From Mycteria americana (taxonomy: Eukaryota > Chordata > Aves > Ciconiiformes > Ciconiidae): 64,000 nucleotides of DNA. The DNA is taken from NCBI RefSeq assembly GCF_035582795.1, contig NW_027445656.1:1-64000 (forward strand). The letters run 5' to 3'. Positions 36,914 to 49,291 of this stretch are shown here, piece after piece. A program made the position numbers and the translations under genes. The notes beneath the pieces are model-generated. The model was not told where the DNA came from, did not search any database, and worked only from the letters and a program-made list of their open reading frames with translations. Positions within the stretch are counted from its first letter, which is position 1, and each line of letters begins with the position of its first letter.

Positions 36914-39279
36914 AGTCCCTTTCCCACTCCCCCTCTGCGTACCCTGCAGCTATTCCTGGCTTTCCAGGGTGGTTTCCTTCACAGCACCCCTGGCCCAAAC
37001 ATCACCATCCTGGGGCCCTGGGCAGCATCCTCTGGCCAGTGTGGGGCAGCGGCAGTGTGGGATTGTACGCAAGTGGTTCAGCTCTCCACTCTGAGTGGGG
37101 AGAGCCGCTGGGTGAAGCTGCTGGCCTGGCTCACACCAGCCACGCAAGACCTTTTCCAGCAATCCAGCATCGATGCACCCATTCTTTCCAGTTGTGACAC
37201 TCACGTCATCTGCCATCACCTCTGTCTTCAAGGTGCCCCAAAACAGCAGGTGCCCCAAACAGCAGAGGGAATAGCTGGTACCTCTGTTAGCAGGGACATA
37301 CTCATAATGAAGATGGGCATATTTTGGGTCAACAAGCTCAGGCACCCCTGTTTTGCCTCCTTGTAGATGCCCACAACTATCGGAAGAGGTAGATGACAGG
37401 AGAGGTATTTAGTTCTTTCCGCATAACGAGAAGACCAGCATTTTTACGGGTGCTGTGAGCTAGAACTGGGAGGAGACAGGGCCAGTAAGGTCTCAGTCAG
37501 GAGGTGCAGCACGTATTTACTTGTCTCTTTCGGCAGCTTTGTCAGAAGTAACCACATGTAATGCCCAGCAAATCCACTAGCTGCACTGAGCAACAGCAGC
37601 ATTGAATGCATTGGACTCATTGCCTGTACTGAGTTCATGGGACATCAACAGTATGATAGCAGATCCATGAACACTTCGTAAGGCTGGCACGCTCCTCTCT
37701 AAACTCATCCTCTGTTTATTATGTGCCACAGTAATTCAAGCTACCACACTGTGCTTCCAAATCGCCATTCACTTCCAAAACCATCCAGCAGTCCATGTCA
37801 CATGTCTGAAAGCCAAATAGTGCTCTATTTTAGTCCTCTGTCTATGAGGGTGTGAGGATAATTTATTTTTATGAGACACAAGCCGGGAATCAAAGGCTGG
37901 CGGTAAAAATCAAGTTGAGGTTTTGAAGTCCGTGGGAGGTTTGCCTGCATTTCAGTGAAAGCAAGGTGTCACTGGTTTTGTTCTGAGGATGATACAGACT
38001 CCTGTCATGGCTTGAAAGAAAGAAAAATAAGTGGTTCACATGAACTGTAAATGGCTCAGATTCTTCACTGACGTTATATGTCATTTTTAAGGGTTATGGA
38101 TATGGTTGTATCTTTACGGGACACTAACTATAAATAAGAGATCTGTTGTGGATCAGTTGTGAAGAGATTTAAGGCAACTGACCTGAACACTTGTTTTGGA
38201 AATTGCCCAAAGAGCAGGCAGTCACCTGGAAGATTCTCATTTTGACTGCTTCTGCTCTGTGTGTTATTTATTAGATAGCTAAGTTACACAGTGTTGAATT
38301 ATTTACCATATTTAAATATGCTGTGACGTGATTTGTATTCCAAAGTGATTTTGAAAAGAATTGATGAACTGTATGCACTATCATAATTGAGGAAAATTGA
38401 CTTAGGAGAGGTCAAGGCTGCCTTTGAGATAAACGCCAATCAGGTGGATGGCATTTGAGATCCACTTAACAGTAAAGGTGCTATTCAGGAAGATCCCATC
38501 TGCTGGTCTAATGGTATCGAAAAGGACGTGCTCATGTTTTTGTAACAGTAGCATCTTGAAAAGTAAAATGTCACGAGGTTGCCAGTTTGACAAAGAGATG
38601 GACAAGAGACTTCACCAGGTTGGTCTAAAGTGTAGCTAATCCCTCCACCTTCTGCGAGCAGGGCTGAGAGCACTTCTGGAAGTTTCTCTGTTTTTCCTGC
38701 AGTCACTTCTGTGAGGCAGTGGAAGTGTTACCGCATTTATTTTCCAAATACAGTTTTAGCATGGTTGTTCTCCTCAGGCTTTGAGCTGCAGTGAGGTATC
38801 CCATTGTTTTACAGGGGGAAAGGGGAGAAAAAGAAAAGTGCATGTGCTACTTCTTCTTTGGTGGAAACACTTGGTTTATCTGTTCATCTTGCATACGTAT
38901 ATAGGGTTGGAGCCTAAGTAATCACCTCAGCTCTCCCCTCTACCATTTGGAGACGCATCTTCCCCTGCCCCATTGTAGGAAAGCCAGGGATGGAGGCAGG
39001 AAGGGAGAGAGAGACCAACAGAGGCAGGCCTGAAAGGAGAGGAGAAGGGATGGGGGAGTGGGAGGAGAGGGGAGAGGCCGCTCTGCAGCACTGGCAGGCA
39101 CGTCAGTGGGGACAGACGGACAGCGTGGGTCCTGTTTTCCCCATGGTTACATCTTGCTTCCCATCTCCCAGTACCGTCCCGTTCCCAGTGTCCCTTAGTT
39201 CATGTGGAGGGTGGGGGGGAAGGACAGGACTCAGCAGGGGTCTCCGGCTTTGGCTGGTTTGGAATTTTGCCATTTGCTG
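36914..39279. other. Sequence between the left inverted arm and the ERVL element
   Basis: GC content declines from about 37.4 kb. Short open frames only. No recognised gene, RNA or repeat family. Confidence 0.35.
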
Positions 39280-40540
39280 TGCTCTGTAGCGCTTGGTGCT
39301 GTTTTGTCTGGGAGATATAGTATAAAAGTACTGGCCTTGAGCTTACTCTGCTATTTGAGCTCTGCACTGATGCCATTACTCTACTTTGGGAACCATCTCA
39401 TGGAGACAATTAACAACGACACTTTTCACCTTTTCTCCCCCAAGAGGTTTTCAGTGGAGGAAACACAGAATGGCACCTTCATCACCTTCTCCTGCGTGGC
39501 AGATGTTTTCTCCCTCATTACAATAACTTTTCAGTATCTTGAACATCCTTGGGTAACCAAAATACTCCTATTGGCACTTCTCAAGAGCATTTTTTCAGCT
39601 TTTTCTAAAGTTAACCAACTATTTTGGAATATCACCTAGGCCCCGAGGCAGTGTGGTTATGGGTGGCAAGGCATGTGGGAGAATATGAGCAGGTACCTAG
39701 AATGGTTGTCACCTCCGATGGTCTGGGACTTCAGCCCAAACAAGTGCGGGATCCTGATGAAGTGAGAGAACATTTGAAAAAAGGGTGGCCTGGCCTTGGC
39801 TATGCCAAAGAAACACAACTTGTCGCACTGTGCTGGGGCCTGGCCTACGCCTGCTGAGCACTGTTCAGCACTATTCAGCACCCTCAAGGAGAAGAAAGGG
39901 TCTCTGCATCTAAAGACATACAAACAGACACTGTGTCTAAACCAGAGACCCAGCCCTCAACTGTATCAGTTGCCCCTATAGTCAAGAAGGAACAATGGAA
40001 GCTGAGGTCAACTTGCGAGATATGCAAAAAGATTTCAGCCGTCATCCAGGGGAGCAAATTATCAGCTGGTTGCTCCAATGCTGGGATATTGGGGCCAGTA
40101 GTCAGAATTAGAGGGTAAGGAAGCCCAGCAGCTGGGATCCCTTGCTAGGGATAAGGCCATTGACAAAGGGATTGGAAAAGGGGCAGCAGTCCTCAGCCTC
40201 TGAAGGCAACCCCTGTTGAGTGTGAAGGAAAGGTTCAAGGAACACTTCAAGGAAGATCTTCCAAATTCCCAGACAAGTGGAACACCACTGAGGGAGGCAA
40301 ACAGTATCTGTGGGAATTACCCATGGTGGAGGTGATTTACAGCAACCGGGAGAACAACCAGGCATCCAAAGACTGCATGAAACCCAGTGCATGCGGTCCA
40401 TGTGGCCAAAGGTCATACAAAGTGCACCGACGTCATATGCCAACACCCTGGCGATAAAGAGCTGGACAGACACGGAGGCACCAACTGTGGATGGATTGGC
40501 CAGCCAACTGCAGGAATTGAAAGAGAATCTCACTTCCTCC
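39280..40540 (+). pseudogene. ERVL-type element: leader and gag remnant
   Basis: Broken open frames around 39,620-40,540 read in pieces as a retroviral gag, including an IISWLLQCWD-type segment near 40,060. Many stops and frame changes. No 5' LTR was recognised. The assignment leans on continuity with the downstream pol. Confidence 0.55.
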
Positions 40541-41039
40541 CTACGGGCCTGCAGCTCAGCTGTGGAGAAACTGTCCCAACAATTGTTCCAGCATTTAAAA
40601 AAGGATGCCTTCCTCTCTCATACCGACCAATGTCTCAGCTCTTAAGAGTCAGCCTTGTTCTGCTCAAGGGAAAGGGTGCTGGTGGCACACACCACGTGCC
40701 GCCCTGTGGTTCTATCTGCATGACCAGGGAGAGGACATGAGAAAGTGGGATGGTGAACTTACCTGGAGACTAGAAGCTCGGGTACAGGAGCTGCAAGAAA
40801 AAACAACAGCCAAAAGGCCTCCATCCATCCAGGAGAATTACTGCTCCAGTTTCTGTTGGGCAGAGTAGAAGGGCTGATCTTACTTTCAACCCTGAGGAAG
40901 GGACTTTGGCTTTGCAGTTACAAAAACCAAGTAATGAATACGCTGACCAGGAATAAAGGGTCCCTGTCTCCAGCCAGGCAGAGGAAAGGGACAACCGAGT
41001 TTACTGGACTGGGTGGGTTCAATGGCCTGGCACATCAGC

Positions 41040-41100
41040 CCCACGGGAGTATAAAGCTCTGGTGGACACTGGTGCACAGTGGACTTTAATGCCATCAGAT
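41040..41100 (+). pseudogene. ERVL-type protease remnant
   Basis: ALVDTGAQW is encoded near 41055-41081, the aspartic protease active-site motif. The frame is broken soon after. Confidence 0.7.
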
Positions 41101-41559
41101 TACAAAGGGGCAAAATCCATCTGTATTTCTGGAGTGACGGGAGGATCCTGAGAACCGTCTGTGTTGGAGGCTGGGAAAGAGTGGCAAAAGCATGCTGTTG
41201 TGACTGGTCCAGAGGCTTCATGCATCCTTGGCATAGACCGCCTCTGGAGAGGGTACTTCAAGGACCCAAAAGGGTACCGGTGGGCTTTTGGTATAGCTGT
41301 CTTGAGTACGGAGAAGATTAAACAGCTGTTTAGCTTGCCTGCTTGGTGCTTAGCTTGGTCCCTCAGAGGATCCTTCTGTGGTGGGGTTGCTGCAGGTTAA
41401 AGAACAGCAGGTGCCATTTGCTACCATGACAGTGCACTGGTGACAATATCACACCAATCGAGACTCCCTGGTTCCCATCCGTAAGCGGGGATTCAGCGAC
41501 TGGAGAGCCAAGGAGTGATCAGCAAGACTCGCTCACCCTTTACCACTCCCATATGGCCA

Positions 41560-42300
41560 GTGCAAAAATCTAACGGAGAGTGGAGGCTAACAGTGGACTA
41601 GCGTGGCCTGAACAAAGTCATGCCTGCACCTCCACTGAGTGCAGGCATGCCCTCCACTGAGTGCTGCCGCACCGGACATGCTAGAACTCCAATATGAACT
41701 GGAGTCAAAGGCAGCCAAGTGGTATGCAACAACTGATATCGCTAATGTGTTTTTCTCAATCCCTCTGGCAGCAGTGCGGGCCACAGTTTGCTGTCACCTG
41801 GAGGGGTATTCAGTACACCTGGAATCAGCTGCCCTGGAGTGGAACACAGCCCTACCATTTGCCATGGACTGATCCAGACTGCACTGGAACAGGGCGAAGC
41901 TCCTGAACACCTGCAGTATATTGATGACACCATGGTGTGGGCAATACAGCAGAGGAAGTGTTTGAGAAAGGGAGAAGAATAAACTAGATTCTTCTGAAAG
42001 CTGGCTTTGCCATAAAATAAAGTGAGGTCAAAGGACCTGCACAGGAGATCCAGTTTTTAGGAATAAAATGGCAAGATGGGCATTGTCATAGCCCAATGGA
42101 TGGGATCAAGAAAATAACAGATTTGTCACTACCAACTAACAAAAAAGGAACACAAGCTTTCTCAGGTGTCATGGGCTTTTGGAGAGTGCATATTCCAGGT
42201 TATAGTCTGATCATAAGCCCTCTCTATCGAGTGACTGAGAAGACAAACGGTTTTGATGGGGCCCTGAGCAGCAACAAGCCTTTGAACAAACTAAACGAGA
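41560..42300 (+). pseudogene. ERVL-type reverse transcriptase remnant
   Basis: Motifs in order: EWRLTVD near 41578, YATTDIANVFFS near 41722 with the first catalytic Asp, YTWNQLP near 41812, and YIDD at 41917-41928, followed by a thumb segment near 42,100-42,240. Stops and shifts are frequent, including an 11-residue-like repeat of CCTCCACTGAGTGC (about 41629 and 41651). Confidence 0.85.
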
Positions 42301-42749
42301 GATAGTTTGTGCAGTAGCCCTTGGGCCAGTCTAGACAAGACAAGATGTGAAAAACATGCTTTACACCACAGCCAGGGACCACAGCCCCACCTGGAGCCTC
42401 TGGCAGAAAGCACCTGGAGAGACCCAAGGTCAACCTCTAGGGTTTTGGAGCTGGGGTTATAGAGGATCCGAAGCCTGCTACACTCCAACTAAAAAAGAAA
42501 TATTAGCAGCATATGAAGGGCTTTGAGCCACTTCAGAAGCAGTTGGTACTGAAGCACAGCTCATCTTGGCACCTCGATTGCCTGTGCTGGGCTGGATGTT
42601 CACAGGGAGGGTCCCCTCTACACATCATGCAACTGATGCTACACAGAGTAAGTGGGTTGCACTGGTAAGGCAACAGGCTTGAATGGGAAACCCCGACCAC
42701 CCAGGAATCTTGGAAGTGATCATGGACTAGCCGGAAGGCCAAAACTTTG

Positions 42750-43508
42750 GAGTGTTACCAGAGGAGGTGACTCGTGCTGAAGAGGCCCCACTGTGTAATA
42801 AATTACTAGAGAAAGAGAAGCCATATGCCCTGCTTACAGATGCATCCTGTCATAGTGGGAGAAAACACCGGAGGTGGAAAAAGCTGCTGCGTGCAGTCCT
42901 ATACAACAAATCGCAGAAACCACGAAAGGAAAAGGTGAATTGAGTCAGTTTGCAGAGATGAAAGCCATCCAGCTGGCTCAGATATTGCTGAATGAGAAAC
43001 ATGGCCAGTCCTTTATCTCTATACTGACTCATGAGTGGTGGCAAATGCTCTGTGGGGGTGGCTACAGCAATGGAAGCGGACCAACTGGTAGCACAGAGGC
43101 AAACCCATCCAGGTTGCTCAACTGTGGCAAGATACTGCTACCTGGGTAGAGAACCTGGCTGTAAAAGTACGTCACGTAGATGCTCACGTACCCAAGAGTC
43201 GGGCCACTGAAGAACATCAAAACAATGAGCAGCTGGACCAGGCTGCTAAAATTGAAGTGGCTCAGGTGGATCTGGACTGGGAACATAAGGGTGAGCTATT
43301 TATAGCTCGATGGACCCATGACACATCAGCACATGTAGTAAGGGTTGCAACATACAAATGGGTCATGATTGAGGGGTGGACTTGACCATGGATGCCATTG
43401 CACAGGTTATCCATGAATGTAAAACGTGCGCCATAATCAAACACACCAAGTGGCTAAAGCCTTGTTAGTAGAGAGGACGATGGCTGAAATATCAGTATGG
43501 GGAAGCCT
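42750..43508 (+). pseudogene. ERVL-type RNase H and integrase N-terminal remnant, truncated
   Basis: A TDAS RNase H motif near 42837 is followed by a region with the order of the ERVL RNase H end. An HHCC-like integrase zinc domain lies near 43318-43450 (HDTSAH, then CKTC). The match stops at 43508, where the right inverted-repeat arm begins, so the integrase core and the rest of the provirus are missing. Confidence 0.75.
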
Positions 43509-44617
43509 GGCAGTGCCCCTGGGGAGACAGCTCCATCACCCAGGCTGATCTAAGCCCCTCTTCTGCAGGACTCCCCTGCCACCAGGCTTTCCCGAAGGAG
43601 AGTGACACCCCAGGTGTCAGGCTGCTCCCCCACGACTGCCCCCACCTCTGGGCTCCAGCATGCAGAGTGCCCCAGGACCTGCTCCTCACCAGTTCCCCCA
43701 GCACTGCCCTCCTCTGTGGGCTCTGCCTGCTGCCAGAGCTGGTGGGAGCCCAGGCGTCCAGGCTGCTTTAACCCCCTCAGACTCCCCCTGATCGGGCACT
43801 CTCGGGAACCATCAATCTTGCTGAACGGGCTCCTTGTGCCACGGGCCCTGCGCAAATAAAGCTTATCAGAAATGCTGTGGGGACAAACATCCCTCCTCTT
43901 GCCAGGGGAGCTCCGTTCCACAATTAGCTCCGAGTGGCTGCCTGGGGACAAGCGTCCACTTCATCGTGTGCCTCTGGATGGCTACATCATGCTCAGCGAC
44001 AGCACTGGCCAGGGCCAAGGATGAGGGCATTGAAGGGACACTGTGTGGGGACAAGGGCCTTTGGGGAGCTGTGGCCAAGTCCCAGCCAGGGACGGGCCTG
44101 GAGCCAGAGCTTTGTTGGGAACGGGGTCACTGGGACCCACCATCTGGGGGCAGCTCTGCAGAGTGGGACCCAGGTTGTGTGGGAGGGCACGGTGGCCCCA
44201 GGCAGTGGCAGGGTGAGGGCCAGGGCAGGGGATATTCCCCTCTGTTCTCTGCTCTGGGGAGGCCATGGCTGGGGACTGGACCAGTTTGGGGCCTGCAGTG
44301 CAAGGGAAATGGGGTGGGCTGTAGCTGGGCACTGCAACCACCCCAGCACTTCCCCCAAGCTGAGCTCTTGTCTCCCTGTGCCCAACATTCACCAGTACTC
44401 CCCAGTGCTCCCCAGTGACTGAAGAACCCCATCACCCGTCCGTCCCCATTGCCCGTGCCCCGAGTTGTCCTCCCACCTCCCAGTGTTCCCTCATCCCAGG
44501 GTCCCTGGTGCCCCAAGAAGAGGGGTCAGTCCCAGCCCCCCATTTACCCCAGGGGCTGGAGAGGGCTCAGAGACAATTCTGCTTAGAGACTCCTGGTTTG
44601 AGGCTGGCATCATCTCT
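43509..44617 (-). repeat. Long inverted repeat, right arm
   Basis: Complement of 35790-36913. Its inner edge abuts the ERVL integrase remnant and its outer edge abuts a minus-strand gamma-like ERV. The arms are separated by about 6.6 kb. Confidence 0.92.
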
Positions 44618-44639
44618 GGGGGAGTCCCGTAGTGGGCAT

Positions 44640-45345
44640 TTCAATTTCATGTGGTGCTTGCACCACTAGAGAGGATCCAAACACCACATTTTCCCTCTGT
44701 TCAACCAGGAGTGCTGCAGCAGCTGTCTTAGGGATACAAGCAAAGGATCCTGGAGCTGCCAGACTGTCCTGGCTTTGGCTGCCATACTCTAAATATCTTC
44801 ATGTACAAACAAGGTCAACAGTTTACCATAGTCTGGCAATCCCAGAGCAGGTGCAGTCACTAATGCTTGCTTCAAAAGTTCAGATGCCTTTACCTTATTT
44901 GTTGTTCAGTGAAGGGGTTCTCCAGCATCTTGAGCAGTAGTCTGTATCAGGGGTTTTGCCGTTTCTCCAGAAGCAGCTATCCAGGGGCAGCAGAATCCTA
45001 CAGCTCCGGAAAAGGCTCACATTTGCTTTCAGTAACTGGTTGAGGAAGATTTTGAATGGCTTTAATACAGTCCTTGGATCAACAACGCTCCCCTTGTTGC
45101 GGAATGTAACCCAGGTATTTTACGTTTCTCTCACAAAAATTTAACTTACATGGAGAAGCCCCATGGCCCTTCTCAGCAAAGGCAAACAGTAAGGTACGGG
45201 TGTCATCTATATAAGATTCCTTGGCTACCAATAAATCATTAACATATTGTATCAAAACATATCCATTTGTAAACACAACATCCTGCAAATCTTTTACTAA
45301 AATTCTTAGAAAACCTAATGGAGGACCCAGCAAAGCCTTGTCCAT
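44640..45345 (-). pseudogene. Gamma-like ERV reverse transcriptase remnant
   Basis: The minus-strand open frame at 45079-45345 contains an LPQ-region-like start, YVNDLLVA at the catalytic site and a CERNVKYLGY-type segment. The first Asp of the YxDD motif is Asn, which would abolish polymerase activity. Shorter broken frames continue to about 44640. Confidence 0.8.
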
Positions 45346-45394
45346 GTTAGCTGTACCTCTCCCAGGTAAATGGCAAAAGGTATTGAGAGTCCAG

Positions 45395-45480
45395 ATGAAT
45401 ACTGATTGAAGGTAGAAAATGTTGCCCCTGTATCTATTAGACAGGGATAATTATGTTCATCAGTCGAAAAGTTTAAGACC
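45395..45480 (-). pseudogene. Gamma-like ERV protease remnant
   Basis: LIDTGA is encoded on the minus strand near 45420-45440. The residues after it differ from the LIDTGAQ protease at 33.0 kb, so the two minus-strand ERVs are separate families. Confidence 0.7.
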
Positions 45481-45661
45481 AGATTCTGGTAAGAACAAGG
45501 GCAAAATATTTCACGTTCAGAGACTCCTGTAGTGACTGCCCAATAGGTCCCTGCTAACTGTCAATCCTGGGTGAAATCTACCTGCCCCTGTTGCATACGG
45601 CAGGGAAAGATTGCACCAGAGGACTGAGAGGTCCTTTTGGGAGGCCCTTTGGTCATACTGG

Positions 45662-45705
45662 GCACTCCCGCTTCCCATGGCCTTGTTGTCCACAATAATG
45701 ACAAC
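45662..45705 (-). pseudogene. Gamma-like ERV nucleocapsid zinc knuckle
   Basis: The minus strand encodes one CCHC box, CHYCGQQGHGKREC, with a basic Gly/Arg-rich stretch upstream. A single knuckle is typical of gamma-type gag. Confidence 0.85.
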
Positions 45706-46134
45706 AGTCTCTAGTTCCTTGAGGTCCATTGCTCCTAAAATTTCCTCCTCTGCCCTTACCTCGGAAACCTCTGTGTCCCCATCCTCTTAGTCTCGGGTAG
45801 CTACTTAATGCTGCTACCAACAGACTAGCTTTCTCTTCCTGTTCTTTCTTTTTTTTGCTTCAGCTGTCTTTAATCTGTCCCGTTAAACATGAACGTAGCA
45901 ATGCTGACTATTTCATCCAACACTTTGCCCTGCTGTCCTGGCACATGTTTAGAAAGAGTATTTCTTAATACCTGGGGCTGACTGATCTACAGAGGAAGAT
46001 ACCATTAAAGATCGATTTTCCTCCTTCTCAGGGTCGACCCCTCCAAACATTCTTATTTGTTTCACCAGTCGGGCATAATGTTCAGATGTGGGGGTCGGTA
46101 TTTCCTTGCTGACATCCTTGGGCCTTAGCCCAAT

Positions 46135-46476
46135 TTAGAGTCTTTCTAATGACTCTAAGAATCCCCCTCTCACTCTTTTCAGAGTATCTCTATCAGCTGC
46201 TAAGTTGGGATCCCATCCTGGGTCATTGGCTGGCCATGGGGTTCTGCCCTGTGCTTCCCTGGCCCATCTGCGACTTGTTTCCCAGATTTTCATTTTTTCA
46301 TCTGGAGTAAAGAACACCTCAAATAGTTGCTGCATGTCAGCCCACAAAGCGTCATAAATGTGGAAGGTGTCGCATATAGTTTGTATCACCTTGTCTGGAC
46401 CATCCCACAGTCTGAGCACTTGTTGTTGCCCCAAAACCAAATCAGCAGGTGGAAAAGGCACACAAACTGTTCCCAC
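46135..46476 (-). pseudogene. Gamma-like ERV gag capsid remnant
   Basis: A 113-codon open frame has the capsid pattern PFPPADL near its start and WADMQQLFEVFFTPDE in the middle, like the gammaretroviral capsid N-terminal domain. The matrix region and the 5' LTR were not found; the match fades by about 46570. Confidence 0.8.
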
Positions 46477-46569
46477 AGAAAGCTGGCCATGTTCCTGTCC
46501 TGGCCCTATAATTTCTTGTCAGAGAGGTGCTTGCAAAGTGGAAGAAGTAGCAATAGCTGGAGCAGAAAC

Positions 46570-49240
46570 CAGAGCAAAGGCAGAAAAGAGAGCAGTAGGA
46601 TGGCAGGGATGAGGGAGAGATCTCCCTTGCCAGGGGCCGGGAGTCAGGGCTTGGCCCTTTGGCTTAATGTGACACATCCCGGTTTACTCAGCGTCAGAGC
46701 CACCTTTACATTGCCTTTGCCTACCTGTCATCACTGCCTCCAGCTTCCTGCTCTAACCAGCCCCTGGGAGGCTTTGTTGATAACGGTCCTCTGTGGGACC
46801 TATTAACGTTCTCTGAGACTTTGGAGTTTGCATCGGACTTTGACTTCTTGAGAGCTTTCTTCAACTTCCTCTCAGTGTCTGAGGTTCATAGACTCTGCCC
46901 CAAACCCACCAGAGGGGTCATTAAAAAGCCTTGGGCTGCTCCACTGCTGCTGAGCTGGGCCAGGCTCCTGGGATGGAGGGAGCTCATGGCAAGTGGGCAG
47001 CGCTGCAGAGAGACAGCTCTGCCCAGGAGCAGCTCCTCTGCAAAGTGCAGCAGGGCTGAGCTGCTGCCTGCAGGTGCTGAGGGGAGACAAGCAAGGCAGA
47101 GAGACGTTAAAGGTGGTCTGGGCTGGAGGAGAAATCTTCACAGCACTCTACGCGGTAATTCTCTCGGTGCAGGGCAATGAACACGGGCTTCGTGGAGGGG
47201 TCTCATAAAGCTGTCGTAGCCTACAGAGATACCTGTAGGCTGATACAGAGAACCTACAGAGCCTCCAATGTAGAGGAGGAAGATGTGCTCCAGAGCAGGG
47301 CTTCCCTGCTGCACCTTCAGACAGACAGGGCATGATGGCTTCCTTCTCCCAGGGATGGCTGCAAGGGTGTGAAGGTGGGTGTGCACCCAGGGGTGCCTAG
47401 GGCTGTCCTTCAGAGCAGGGTCCCCGGTCCCTGTGCCCCAGGGGGCTGTGTTCTGGGGCAAGGACTCTGCCGCCTGCCAGGGTCAGCGCTCATCCTGCCC
47501 GGGGAGCTCCCCATGGCGCTGCAGGGGAAGTTGTGGGTGGAAGGAGCGACCACCAGCAGGGTAAGGCAAGGCAGGGCAGGGCAGAGTCCCTCTGCTGTCA
47601 AGAGGGTGCTACAGGGGTCAGGACTGCTCACAGCTCCAGGTCACTGCAGGACATTGCCAGAGGCAGCTTTTCAAGAAGCGCATCAAGGCAGGGACTACCT
47701 GGAAGGAAAGGTGCTTTCTGAGGTCTGTGCTTTCAGTTTCCTGCCCTGTTTGGGGGGGAAAATGGCAATGGAGCTGTCAGGTTTGGACAAGAGACTGAGA
47801 CTCCTTACAGAATTAGTCTGAGAGGTCAGTAGGTCTGTGAGGATACTGATTAAGTCCTTTCACCTGCTCCTTTGCCTACTGAAAGCCTCGTCACTTGTGT
47901 GTGTTATCCTCAGGGTTTATCTGACCTGCTCCTTACAACTTGCCAACACAGACATGCTCCTGGGCAGTGCCCTGCTGCCAGGAGGGGGTCTGCAGGACAG
48001 ACTTGAGCACACAGCAGGTGGGATGGAGTCTGTGGGCACTGGCACGGGGAGAAGACATGGGAACAGAGAAGCAGCTCCTGGCAGGGACGGATCCAGGCAG
48101 CAGAGACATGGACAGGGAGTGAGAGAAAAGTGCTGACAGCAAAGGCTGGGAGGGTGGATTTCGGCATCTCCCTGTCAGCCCTTCACTGAACATGTTTTCT
48201 CCCAAACAAGCCCTCTTAGTCTCCTCTCCCACCCAGCAGACCTTCTGCCCTCAAGGCTCTTGGCTCCAGGGCCACAGCTGCCTCCTCTGCAGCCAGAGCT
48301 GCAGCAGAGGAGAGTCTCCCGAGCGCCCATCTGTCCCTCCCTGGCCTTGCCTCACTTGGCAGAAGCATTGGGGCATTTCTCCATGTTTCTCCACCTGGCC
48401 CTGCTGCGGCTGCTCCTGTTTTCAGGCTCTCTGGGGTGGGGGCTTGAGCAGCAGCTCAGCAACTGACCCTGCAGGTCCTGCCATGCAGCTGTGTCCATGG
48501 GAGCAAGGTGCCCAAGCCCTCTTCTAACCTGTGTGTCTCTGGGCAATGCAGTCCGTAGGGTGGGGATAAAGCTGGTTCTCTGTTAAGGACACCCCATCTT
48601 CAAGGCATCCAGAAGCTCACAGCTCTTCCCTGGGGAGGGGAGTGTGGAGGTCATCTGCATTTTGAAACTAGAGTCCTCTGTTCTGAGCAGTATTACATTC
48701 CCTTTCAGGGGAAGAGCTGAGCATGATCATCCTCCAGCTCAGAGAGGTGTGAGCCAAGGGCAGCTGAGAGCACGACTGATGGACAAACCGTCTCTCCTCC
48801 CTTTGCACCAAGGGTCTGTCCCATTGCCTGCCAGGGCTCTCAGGATAGCACTTGTAGTGTAGCAGGAATGCCAAGGACGTCTGCCTTCAACAAACACTCC
48901 TCAGGTGGGACAGGGGACAGGAACAAAATAAACAAAACATAACCCCCACAGCTCTCCTCTGCAGCTGGGTGAACTGGGAGGGACAATGCTGAACTCTCTT
49001 TGATATCATGAGTGGATTTAAACAGAGATCACTCCTGGTTCCTATCTGCCTGGGGGTGCACAGCAGGACTGACTCCTCCGGAGCCCACAGCAGAGTCCCC
49101 TGCTCCCCCTTGCACCCTCAGCCAGCAAAGAACAGAGCTCATGCCAGGGAGCTGCACAAAGGTCTTTCTGGAAGGAGAGGTCATGTGGGGGGTTTCTGTG
49201 AGAAATGGGATAGGTTTTGCTCAGAGTTGTCTGTCCTAAC
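46570..49240. other. 5' flank of the olfactory receptor pseudogene
   Basis: Moderately GC-rich, no recognised coding sequence. It contains a short GGGCA/AGGCA run near 47558-47584. An acceptor-like TCCTTGGACAG at about 49268 precedes the receptor start by about 24 bp, as expected for a gene with an untranslated first exon somewhere in this flank. Confidence 0.4.
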
Positions 49241-49291
49241 TCTTTGCTGCCTTTTCCTCCTTGGACAGGTCCCCATGCACAGAGGAAGCAA

